Of a stretch of 64,000 nucleotides of DNA, positions 24,442-34,829 are shown in pieces. Each line of letters opens with the position of its first letter. Within the stretch, counting starts at the first letter, position 1. The DNA comes from Hydractinia symbiolongicarpus. Lineage: Eukaryota; Cnidaria; Hydrozoa; Anthoathecata; Hydractiniidae. A model generated the notes under the pieces. The model did no database searches and had not been told where the DNA came from. It was given only the letters and a program-made list of their open reading frames with translations. Location: assembly GCF_029227915.1 (NCBI RefSeq), contig NC_079877.1, positions 33,629,851 to 33,693,850 on the forward strand, given 5' to 3'. Made by a program: the position numbers and the translations under genes.

Positions 24442-24572
24442 AACATGCTTTATAAGAATATCAGGCTGGAATTTTTGGTTAATCACAATTGGTTTATTTG
24501 TTTAAACAACAGAGACATAAGAATAATGACCAGCCTGGTTAGAATTTTTATATTCTTGTACATAAGCATGTT
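24442..24572. mobile_element. palindromic MITE, about 130 bp
   Basis: Terminal inverted repeats: AACATGCTTTATAAGAATAT and CAGGCTGG on the left, matched by the complement of CCAGCCTGG...ATATTCTTGTACATAAGCATGTT on the right. The centre holds ACAGAGACATAAGAATAATG. Related fragments lie at 24141, 25318, 27700 and 50040-50250, so this is a dispersed family in this genome. Confidence 0.6.
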
Positions 24573-27500
24573 ATAGATTTCAAATTAAATATATACGGCG
24601 AGTTGATTTACTTCGTCTATGCTTTGCATTGGCTGGTATAAAGAAGGGAAGCTGGGAAATTTAAGACCTTAATGCACCCAGTCAATGACCTGGACGTTGT
24701 GTTCAGTATTTTGAAGAAAAAAATAACACTTGGTTGAGAAGTGGTAATCCACATGCGAAAGAATTGTGTGTTGTCAGACACCGCGATCATTAATCAACGC
24801 GAACATAATCCATGTGAGGTATATTTTTTACAATTAGGTAAAAATACCTTTTGCAAAACCAAAGTGATGCTAATGTATACTTACAGAAGCTTGTAATCCA
24901 TTCACGAAAACGTTTTCACCACAAGCAATAATATGTATTAAATTAAAAGTTCTGCACGTTAAATTACTTTGTGCTAATTTCCCAAGTTGTTGTTTCTATT
25001 GTCTGCGCAACAGAATCGTCATTCTTTTTTAATTTTGCATATAGGAATTTCATTGCATTTTAAAAATGCTGAGATAGGCGAATACGCAACTGGACAGTAC
25101 TTAGAGTGCTTTTCAATCGCCTATTTTTTATGAAAAAAAATGCATGGGTTTTGCTTTGCTTATCAACAAAAGAAATTTTCCTGAATGACATTGCAATTAA
25201 CTATTTGGGACATAGTTAGTTACGAGTTGGAAACCAATACTATCCTCGCAGGGGAGATAGTAATAGCATTTGCGATAGTCATTGTGTACCACTGTCCGCC
25301 TGGAAAATATATCCAAAGCGTATGTTTATAAGTGTTAGAAAAACTTAACCAGACTGGCCATTATTCTTGTTTCTCTATTATTTCTCACTGTAATCCCAGC
25401 TTGGTATTTCTATAAATTAAGTTCTTATATGAAAGCGTGGAGCACCAATCAGGTGGAGCACTAAAACATAAACAATTTATAACAAAAGATGTATTGCCCG
25501 TAGAAAAACAAAAATGCATCCCGACGGTCTTGAGGCGTTACTACAGGTGTTACTACAAAAACGTTTATCGATGAGTTTACAGGCGACGACTGTATACTAA
25601 AATTATCACTTTTATCTTCCACTCAAAGCCGAGATTCCCAGAAAATATTTAAAATAGATAGGATTATGAAAATTCGTTTAATCAAAGGAGATAAGTTAAA
25701 AATGCTAGTCTTGACGGAAACATAAATGTATTTTGTGGCAACATTTGTCATAACAATAATAATAATTGAATATAACCACACCTGTTTGGCAAACATGTAA
25801 AATATTGAACAATAAAATGATTCAGCAGTGTTTTACGGCTTTACGTGAAAGGTAAATTTCACCTTCTATTAAACAAATGACTATGATACATCTTTAACAT
25901 AAAAACATCTTCTTTGTGTAAAATTATTCTCCCTTGGTCTTATAAACTAGTTAACAGACATACTAAGCAATAGCATGTACGTCACAGGAATTTTATACTA
26001 TCGGGTCAGGTCTGTAATATTAAATTTGACATCATAAATTTTCAATCAGCAGCTGTGTGTGCAGCCGTTCACCCCTCTTTCAAAGAAAGCTGAAAACGCC
26101 TTGTGACCCTTCACTAATTTCGAACTGAACTTAGTGGCAGCTGAAATGTGTGAGAATATGTATATCAGTAAGATGTGTTTCTTGTCTGCTTTTGGAAAAC
26201 GAAATCTTCAACTTGCTTGATGATTTATGTAAGAGCAATCGTGCTTCAGACAAAAAGTCATTTTACTTCTTAAAAAACTGTACTACTCCTTTCACGTATT
26301 ACGAAAACCAAGTATCATCAGCTTATACTTGTGTCAATATCGGGAATTTTCATTACGTTGAGAGCAGGCACAAACAAGTTTTTGTTGCTATTTTGTTGCA
26401 TGTTTATTGTTTTAGATAAAGCTTGCTGCAAAATTTCTTTTCTACCATGTTTCAACCACAGTTCTGCATGAGAGATTACCACTTAAGTGCAATAGTATAT
26501 GCGTGGATCTAACTACTAGGATTCTCCTTTTTAATACTTCCTTGTAGCAAAATAATTAATTTTGTGTGTTTTTTCTAAATCCATGCAGTTTGTTCGATTA
26601 TCACCAGGTTACTTTCTGTTAGCCTGTAAAAGAGTTTTGATAGTAGGATACATATTTTTATTTAGTACCAGTGAAAAAGTTTTCGAATGCAAGTATTACT
26701 TCTGGCGGTGTTACTGCTATTGTTACTGCACTATTCTTGCATTACAATTTTCTATACTGACTGCTGTCAATAACTTTATATTCCATTTTTTTAAGACAAA
26801 TAGATTGTGTAGGTTGTGGTTAGCTAACCCATTTCTCTAAAATCTACAAAAAGCACATTCTGTACTCGATTTTGCATTAATTTTCGAAAATTTTCAAATC
26901 TGTTTTTCGAAGGTTTATAACGTGAAGAAGAAAAAGAAATCTAAACAGAGGAACATCCTCTCTCCCATGTTAGAATTACTTATGTTAGTTGTAATTTTTA
27001 TGATGTTTCGAATAATTTTGTAAGTGCACTTTTTTCAATTATTGTTACGGTAAAAAAAAATTAAAAAAAATAAAAATTGTTATGATAAAGTAATCCAAGT
27101 GATGCTGTAATTATTATCTGTTTTTGAGTTATAAACAGAAGTCGATTGATATCTTTGTTGACACAGAAATTATATTTTAAGATTAACATTTAAAGATAAC
27201 AAACCATGTCAAATCTAGATAGCAATTCTGCAGTGTCAGCATCAAAGTATTGTAGATCCGCATGTTCAACCTTTCCTTATTAAATATCACTCAAATCTTG
27301 GATAAAATGCAAAAAAGATTCGACCAGGACCTATTTTAGTTTTGAAAAGAATTAAAACATGGCGAAAAATGCACATAAGATGACACAAAGTCAAAACAAA
27401 ACTCATTGAGCAAAATTAAAAAAAGATTGAATGGAAGAAAACATATATAATGTTAGTGAAGAATATTTAAACATGAAAGTTGTATTTACTGGAGTTTGTC

Positions 27501-28390
27501 ACAAGGTGATTTGAAGTAGCCCTGATAAAAAAAATCCCAAAGTTTGTTGACTATAACACATCAAAGTGGTTAAAGAAACATAATCCAAATTATGAAAGCT
27601 GTTTCGTATCCATGGCTGTCCAAATAACCTGGTTAGTGCGTGTACCCTCAGGGCCGTTGGATTTTCAACTTAATTGAAGTATAAATAGGCCAGTATAAAT
27701 AGGGTTAAGACTTTTATATTCTTTCATGTAAGCGTGTATTAGCTGTTGTTCCTGCAATATGCTTATTCTTTTGCTTGCTTGCTTGTTGTCGTTCATTGAA
27801 AAGATGATTGACTCTCAGACCGCGAGAGAAGAAAGGGGCGTCGCAGCAAGGACGAAATGATCGCATAACGTTTAATGGACATAACTTGTGATCAATCGGG
27901 TTTGAGATATCCTAATGCAGGCCAATATGGCCACCAACTTTCAGGAAGTAGGTGGTAAGAAATCGGGTTCTAAGACGGAAAAATATCGAAAAATAACAAT
28001 GAAAATAACAGTTGTGAAGTTGAAGGGCACACGACCTGTCTAGAGCCAATTCAATGTGTTTACTGAGGTCTCGCGTGTTTTAATACTACTGCTTTTAATT
28101 TATTTCATAATCACCTTAGCATATAAACTTATTTTTTGTTTTGAATGACAACAGCTTAAGTGTTATTACGAAGATGTAGTCGTTGCACCCGTTCCGTGAA
28201 GTTCACTTGATTCTTAAATATTTCCCGTAGCATCATTGAAAGCGGCTGACCTTTCTAATGACATCAAAAGTACCGAAGACAACGCTTTTATATATTTTTT
28301 ACACAGTCATTTATTAGTGGTGTTAAAATTTTGTTATGATTTTTCTTAACATAACAGTGTTTGTTTGTGAACACTGCTCATGATAAGCTT
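24573..28390. other. intergenic, no gene recognised; MITE fragments
   Basis: AT-rich sequence with short open frames (for example 26150-26419 and 26562-26840) that match nothing I know. Fragments of the MITE family occur at about 25318-25440 (AACCAGACTGGCCATTATTC) and 27700-27745 (TTATATTCTTTCATGTAAGC). Confidence 0.45.
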
Positions 28391-28396
28391 CAACAA

Positions 28397-28405
28397 TATA
28401 AAAAG
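28397..28405 (+). promoter_or_regulatory. TATA box of the methyltransferase gene
   Basis: TATAAAAAG lies 73-81 bases before the ATG. A start site about 30 bases downstream, near 28430, would give a 5' UTR of about 50 bases. Inferred from position and sequence only. Confidence 0.5.
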
Positions 28406-28477
28406 TAGGTAGAAAATAAATAAGGTGATAGTAACAACACGTTCAACATAACTTAGCTAAAACGTTATCTAACAAAG

Positions 28478-29245
28478 ATGGCGACACATAACGCTACAGA
28501 TTACAAGAATCAAAATCACCTTGTCCAGAAAGCAACGTTCTCCAAAATGGTATCAGGATTGGACATAAAACCAGGCTTTAGATGTCTTGACGTTGGTTGC
28601 GGACCTGGTAATTTTACTAAACTTTTAGTTGATCTTGTGGGAAAGAATGGATATATCCTTGGCATTGATCCTGATGAAGACAGGATTAGTCTTGCGAAAG
28701 AAACAAATTCTCATATCTCAAACTTAGATTTTTTGTGCATATCTGGTGGACATTTGCCGACTGATCTTCCAAAGTTTGATGTTGTTTATTCAAGTAGCGT
28801 TCTGCATTGGATGACAGACGAAGAAAAGTGGGAAACTTTTCAACGTATTTTCAGGTTAATGAAACCTGGAGGTACATTCGCCTTTGTTACTGTTTTGGAA
28901 TTGCCCTATGCTATAAAGGAGGTTTTTCGTTACGTTGAAGATAGGCGCACCGTTCCTCACTTTCTGTATACAGAATTCCCCAGCGTTTTAAAGTATAAAC
29001 AAAAACTAGCAGAGTATGGATTCGAAGTTGTAGATATACAAGCTTTAGAGTACGCCTCTGTTTTTCACACAACAGAACAGTTTTTATCATGGTTAACCGC
29101 AACGATGCATACTGAAATTAACTTAGGTGAACTCTGTCAGAAACATAAAATTGATTTAAAAATTCAAACCAACAAACACGGCGAATGCACTTTAAACGTC
29201 CCTCGCATTTGGGCTTATGCAAAGAAACCAAACGCATTGTTCTGA
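28478..29245 (+). CDS. class I SAM-dependent methyltransferase, intronless
   Basis: A 255-residue single-domain methyltransferase, full length for the type 11/25 class. SAM-binding motif I is CLDVGCGPGNFT (residues 37-48), with acidic residues in GIDPDEDRI (62-70). The post-II block is FDVVYSSSVLHWM (100-112), and LMKPGGTFAFV follows. This arrangement resembles the juvenile-hormone-acid/trans-aconitate methyltransferase-like proteins widespread in invertebrates; the small-molecule substrate cannot be read from sequence. It is cytosolic by default, with no signal peptide or membrane segment. The ATG at 28478 has A at -3 and G at +4, is the first in frame, and follows a TATA box. A single open exon and an AATAAA at 29380 suggest an intact intronless gene, possibly retroposed or horizontally acquired long ago. 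Confidence 0.9.
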   Translation: MATHNATDYKNQNHLVQKATFSKMVSGLDIKPGFRCLDVGCGPGNFTKLLVDLVGKNGYILGIDPDEDRISLAKETNSHISNLDFLCISGGHLPTDLPKFDVVYSSSVLHWMTDEEKWETFQRIFRLMKPGGTFAFVTVLELPYAIKEVFRYVEDRRTVPHFLYTEFPSVLKYKQKLAEYGFEVVDIQALEYASVFHTTEQFLSWLTATMHTEINLGELCQKHKIDLKIQTNKHGECTLNVPRIWAYAKKPNALF

Positions 29246-29379
29246 AGATTTAGCATTTACATCAATAGCAATTCTTATATGGAATTATTGTTTAAATATA
29301 ACTGATGGTAGGACGTTAATGAACTTTTAAATTGTGTTCATAACGTATTTTTGTCTGTAGGCGTATTTACATTTGCCTT

Positions 29380-29385
29380 AATAAA
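29380..29385 (+). terminator. polyadenylation signal AATAAA
   Basis: The first AATAAA downstream of the methyltransferase stop, 135 bases after it. It implies a 3' UTR of about 155-165 bases. Confidence 0.5.
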
Positions 29386-29582
29386 CGATGCTCGCAAAAA
29401 AAATGTTTTTAACTGCCACAGTTGTTATTTGTCTGTCCGAAAGTGGTGCCACGGGCGAAAATTTTTATATTTACACAAAATAACAAATGCGATATATTTT
29501 TACCGACTTGTGATTGCTGGCGTGGTAAATCAATCACAAAATGTCGTCTATTAATGAATAGCCAAAAAGCACGATTTTTTTA

Positions 29583-29619
29583 CATGTTGCTTCACAGCTG
29601 GCAGTTGTGAAGCAACATG
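29583..29619. repeat. perfect hairpin, 14-bp arms, 9-nt loop
   Basis: CATGTTGCTTCACA, loop GCTGGCAGT, TGTGAAGCAACATG. Perfect pairing over 14 bp. It lies about 340 bases beyond the methyltransferase stop and could be a small palindromic repeat or a structured RNA element. Confidence 0.75.
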
Positions 29620-31090
29620 AAACGACCTGAGCTAGTCAACGACAGCCATTTAGGAAGCTGTAGTGTACCCTTGCTCCTTTAAGTTTAAGGCCAAGTAACT
29701 TGGAAATGAGTTTTAACAACTAGCGTCATGAGTAACTAGGGACCACCTGTGGGCAAAATAAGACCAACTGACAGAAACTCGATCAACCCACCTGCTTTAA
29801 AATAATTCGACAGCAAGGAGGCAAAAGGGTAACGACTTTGTAGGAATAATCTTTTGCACATTTGTGAGACACTGCAGTCGTCATTTAGAAATTGTAAAAA
29901 CCCCTATCTTTTTTATTGTATCTCTGCTTTAGTGGATTTTACCACAAGTAATAATAATTAACGTTATTGACGTCAAATTGATGTACTAACGTCAAAAAGG
30001 TACTATTTAGTCGTTTCACAAACGAGACATAAAATATCCCCTTTGCAAGTGTCACAGACACACGGGCAGATAGATAGAAGTAGAGAATTAGTATATTTGA
30101 AAAAGATGAAGCCAACTTAAAATAGAATAAAAAACAACGGATAACAAAATTCTCGCAATACAACAAGTATACATATGCGTTTCAACCTCTACACATTACA
30201 GGCAACAGATAAATTAAATTTAACTAAATTTCTATTTGGATGTGCACTGCTTACGTCAGCAAAACAGCTAAAACAGCCTATTTTTCTATTGTTCTTATCT
30301 CTACGTGGATTTTCCACGGGTCTTACCCACCAGCATAATATAATATAATTTTATTAAGACTAATCACAAAAGTATGGCAATATTTACAAATCACGAAATT
30401 AAAATGTGCATTGTACGCAATTAGCACAAAATGATTAGATGCAATTGAAACCACAAAAATTCTGTCAAATTTTACTAAACATTCAGTTTATCCAGCGAAT
30501 AAATATTTTCTTGGTCCATTTTACCTAGATTCGAAAGCGCTAATATTATCATTTGTTTGAAAGCATGTAAACGCACCCTGCATAATTTATCTACATCTTG
30601 ATTAGGCACATAAAACTCTCTTAACATATAGATAGCTACAAAACAAAATCAAACTATTAAAGGCCTTTTAAAATCATTGGTATCAAAAATATCTTTTAGG
30701 TAGTTAATTATTTTGCAATTACTTGCACTTTTCCAGCTAAAAGCCTTCAATAATGAAAAAATAATATAACAGCTAAATGATGAGATATTGTTCGTCCTAT
30801 GAGCTTTCTACACACCACACAGTCAGCAACGAGCTTTCTGTGTCGCGAGAAAACGGTAGAGAATTTGGATCTTGCGAAATAAAAATTCATCATAATTCGA
30901 ATCCACTGTCTTGAAAATAGCCGCACGACTGCTGCCGAGACCGACGCCGGCGCTGCGACGCAGGGTAACCCAACAAATCGCACATCCCTGTATGTGTGAC
31001 ATTCCGGAAACTAGATCCGTGCAAATGCTGAGAAGATAATTTTACTTTAGTGCCAAAACGTTTTATCTAAAGCATTCACCACCAGATGTG
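29620..31090. other. no gene recognised
   Basis: AT-rich spacer between the convergent methyltransferase and receptor genes. A moderately GC-rich patch near 30900-30970 has a short minus-strand open frame with no recognisable motif. Confidence 0.45.
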
Positions 31091-31093
31091 GCA

Positions 31094-31099
31094 TTTATT
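31094..31099 (-). terminator. polyadenylation signal overlapping the receptor stop codon
   Basis: On the minus strand the end of the ORF reads CAATAAATG: the TAA stop lies inside AATAAA. Cleavage would be expected 10-30 bases downstream, near 31065-31085, giving an extremely short 3' UTR. Confidence 0.5.
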
Positions 31100-34000
31100 G
31101 ATTGCTGTCGTACTGGTCAAATGTCACATAGCTGTTTTCATCTCTTTCAGAATTTATATTTAAATCTTCTGGTGCAACTTCGTAATCAACACTCGCAGAT
31201 GTTAAACGTTGCAGCAGAGTGTACTCCCTTTTATTGATGTCACCTTCATCTATTTCTGTGTAACCACTGTAACGAGATTTTTCTTCAATTGATACATACT
31301 CTTCATTTTTAGTACTTTTCATATCTGTATAAGCCGTGTCAAATGTGTTTGGCCTTGGTGGCATGTAAACGTGCTTTTCGAATTTCTTACTTTTCGATTT
31401 CAGAAACATTTCCTTTTCGTTTGGATTGTTCATATCTGTATAACACGTATCAAATGCGTTTGCCTTTGGTGGCATGTAAATATGATCCAAAACTTTTTTT
31501 TTTTCGATTTAAAGAACATGTTGCATTTAACTGACGCATAGTTGTGTGAATCCTTTGATTTTAAGTTTTTACCAAAAGGAGTGAATCTTCTTAGAGATTC
31601 GTAGTATCTACCAATTTTGCTAGTGTGGCGACAATTTTGCGTCACCTCGTTTGATTCATGTGCAGGAATATTGCAGTACACAGTGTCTTGGTAATTAACG
31701 CTGATTTCGTATTGTGGTTCTTCTATATTTACAGGTTTTGCCGTATTTACTGGTAGCTTCCCTTTAATGTTCCTATTAGTAGAAGTTATTTTCTCCAAAT
31801 CATTTTCGTCCTCGTGATTGCTTGGACTTTGTTGACTTGCGTGTTCAACTAAAATAGCAAGAAAATATGATTGTGTGTGATATTCTAATGATAACAAAAA
31901 ATACATTGAATATAATTAAAGAAAAGACATTTGAATAATATTTTATACTAGTCGGGAGACTCGGCGTCGAAATGCCGGGTTAGGACACAAGTAGCTGCGT
32001 GATCCTGCGTTATGCACCAGATTATACCTTAATATGAGCCGTTAAGTATCTTTAACCCTTTGCTTTAGTACAGTTATACAATCTGTCATAAATTGAGTGA
32101 AGCGCTTGCAACATTATAGTGTTTCGGGTGTAATATACCTTTTTAAAAGTACTTCTCCTCAACGTCAGATAAAATAAAAAATGTTTTACAACCTTTTGTT
32201 ACCCTGTCATTGCAAAAAGAGTAAAAAAAAAACTTTATTGTAGCCTTGATATAAATAAAAATAATACAACAAAAATCTTGCCTTTAACACTGGACTAAGC
32301 GCTGAGTACAGGTAAACGTCACACGTATAGGGTAGTAATACCATTTTAAGAAACAACTTATAGCAACTCTGGTTACAGCCAGTCGTTACACCTCCAGTTT
32401 AAATAAAAACACATCCAAAAGCCTGTGCTATAAAACAGTAAATGGTGTAGCTAGCTACCTTATACTAAATATAGCATAAGGAAAATTATTTCAAAATTTT
32501 GTTGCAGCCTCTATATTTGGCTACTTTCACTTTTTAGCCAGAGATAGCTAACTTGCTAACTGTAGCCACCACCCAAGATACAGCTAAGTAGGAATCAGAT
32601 TGGTACAGATAACAGAAAAATAAATAAATTTGGCTAAGGTAAAAAGCTCTAATATTAAACTAAAAAACACCCTTGAATGAATAGGAATAAACAAGGCTAG
32701 TCCACCAGTTGGGTTTAGGATGCTACCTCAAAACTGGTGGTTTGAGATTTGTACTTGGGTAGAAACGTGAGAATAAATTTACCTGACACAAAAATTACAT
32801 AAATATAACGACAAAAGAGTCAAACTGAGACCTGCAAACCTTAACTGAATACGACTACTTTTCAAAATCAAAATAGCATTTGTGGCCCTGCTTTACACAT
32901 TCCTTCGTCGGCATGTCGAAGCCGCAAAAATGTCGAATTAGTTTTTCAAAAATTACTACACGTGAATTACCAAAAAAATGTCAGTAAAATTATATCGTAA
33001 TTGGTATTTCGTGCAGATATAAATATTTTGCGTGACTTCGACACGACGATTTTCTTGCGGACAGACAGACACAGCTATTATTATAGAGACTAGCCGGTAG
33101 TTCGTGGAAAAATCCACGATGTCGCCCGTCTTTTATGTATCGTCTATTTCGTGTTTCCGTAGCACAACCTTTTTCTCGCGCAAAAACAGACAGACCGAAT
33201 ATGGCTATTATTGAAGAGATTCTGGATTTCGAAAACAGCCGTCCTTTATAAAAAATATCCCGGTAAAACCTTTTGACACATATTGTCTTTCTTCAAGCAT
33301 GGAGGTAGAAATAGAAAAGGAGAATAAACTCATCTCAGTGCCCATTAAAAGGTTTATTCAAATTGTTATTGTTTCGGAATCCCTTTGATATCTATGCACG
33401 ACGTGAATTTCACTGGATTTTAGCAAAAAACATTACGTAATCCTTCAACACGCTGTTTGTTGAAATGTAAAAGAACATGATTTTTAGACAAAGTACAACT
33501 ACTCTGGAGAGGTCGTAAATATTGATTAAAAAAAGTGTTCTAAGAACTGATAATATGCTAGAAGTTTTGTTGTAATGTGACCACCACATGTTTCCACGAA
33601 ATTTTTAACACCAATACACTGTATGCTAATCTTTTCAAATCTTTGCACATGTTTGCTTACTATGTTTTGGAAACACTAATATTTGCGAATTACATGAGCG
33701 AATGCAAGTACGGATACCCAGCTGAAAAACTTAAAGGTTCACACAATCAAGGAAAAAAAATATAAATCTCAGGGGAACACAACAAGTTCTACGTTCGAAA
33801 GTGGCTCACCTTTAGTCTGCGTGATGTTTATAGCTGTTTCATGATCTTTGCTTGTCTGCCTTCGTTGCTGTGATCTCCTTACTAAATCATAAAATTGAAA
33901 AGCCCACGTGGTAATTTAGACTAGCCAAACAATCAACATATCCCAATCTCCACAAACTCCTGTAAAAAAAACAAATAAATTTTTACCTTTGATAATGATA

Positions 34001-34203
34001 GTCAGTAGAATGCATAAGATAAACACAATACCACATGAAGCGAAAATGATATAAGTTGAGTTTTGACTGAAATCTGCCTTGCGCCTAATATTATTTTGGA
34101 CAACTGTTAAGTTACTTGCATATCCAGTAGCATTGGGAGTCAGGGTGATGTTTACCATATCTGTTTTAGGAAAATCTGTGGTTCGCTGAATTTTCTGGCA
34201 GAA
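31095..34203 (-). CDS. single-pass receptor, 3' exons, ITAM-type cytoplasmic tail
   Basis: Three phase-compatible exons on the minus strand: A 34203-33987, B 33881-33810, C 31848-31095. Both introns are GT-AG and phase 1. Exon A encodes a juxtamembrane stalk with several N-glycosylation sequons (NIT, NAT, NLT, NST), then a transmembrane helix (YIIFASCGIVFILCILLTII). Exons B and C form the cytoplasmic tail, starting with basic RRSQQRRQTSK. The tail is rich in tyrosine motifs: YCNI, YESL, YASV, two YMPP (YxxP type), and YVSI-x8-YTEI-x9-YTLL, which fits the ITAM spacing rule. A segment of about 35 residues is duplicated (YMPPKANAFDTCYTDM and YMPPRPNTFDTAYTDM). An A11 run at 31494-31504 shifts the frame by one base. 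Upstream extracellular exons were not found. The layout recalls cnidarian allorecognition (Alr-type) and other immune-type receptors, but no Ig-like domain is visible here, so that is inference. Confidence 0.7.
31849..33809 (-). other. receptor intron 2 with SINE-like repeats
   Basis: The 1.96-kb intron between exons B and C. It holds two SINE-like units in head-to-tail order near 32880-33220 and otherwise AT-rich sequence. Confidence 0.6.
32880..33220 (+). repeat. two SINE-like units with GGCTATTATTA-type tails
   Basis: The first unit ends ACAGACAGACACAGCTATTA near 33085. The second starts CTAGCCGGTAGTTCGTGGAA at 33091 and ends GACAGACC...ATGGCTATTATTGAAGAGA at 33220. Related tails occur near 40850-40885, and a related head (AACCGGTGGAAGAATCCAC) near 50087. 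No Pol III boxes are clear. Confidence 0.45.
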
Positions 34204-34829
34204 CTAAAAAACAAGAAATTTAAACTTCATTTAGATTTCAGGACGCAAAATAATATTGCTCTTTTAATATTTTTTTGATCAGCAAAACTTTAAACGATGT
34301 CAACACTATTCTTGAACTGGCACAGAAAGAAATATCTATCATCTATTACTTCGTATTTAAAGTTAACTTTTGTCATCTCAATGTAGAACCCGTTGTTATG
34401 ATACTACTAAGGAAAAGCTGATAATTGATCATTTTTTTGCAGTATGTTATTTTAAACCTTCTTCAGTTTTAATAATCTATTTTGCTTAATTTATTGCTTC
34501 ATTGATGACAAAGGTTTTAATTTGCTATAGATAAACGCGTATACTAACTATTCTTAGAAGATACTTCAAAAAATTGAAGGACCCAATGATTGATATTATT
34601 CAATAATTTCATAGCAACTATACTTGGAACTCGAAACTACACCAAATCATTCTTTTGTGACGACAAATTATTTTACAAAAGTGTTGCACCAATTTACTTA
34701 ATATTAACTGTTCTCATACAGCACTTGCAGGGACAAATTTTGCCTTGTTGTTTGCTTGACTTGATAACCCAAAACAGTTTGTTTATCAATTTCCAATGCG
34801 GACTTACGACTAGGATCATTGATTAGATC
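34204..34829. other. presumed intron upstream of receptor exon A
   Basis: Directly precedes the exon A acceptor (TTGTTTTTTAG on the minus strand). No further exon was identified with confidence; a LINE lies just upstream. Confidence 0.4.

Noticed and set aside
30747-30983. Minus-strand frame in a GC-richer patch as an exon
   Set aside because: No domain, no convincing splice signals, and it lies beyond the receptor's poly(A) signal.
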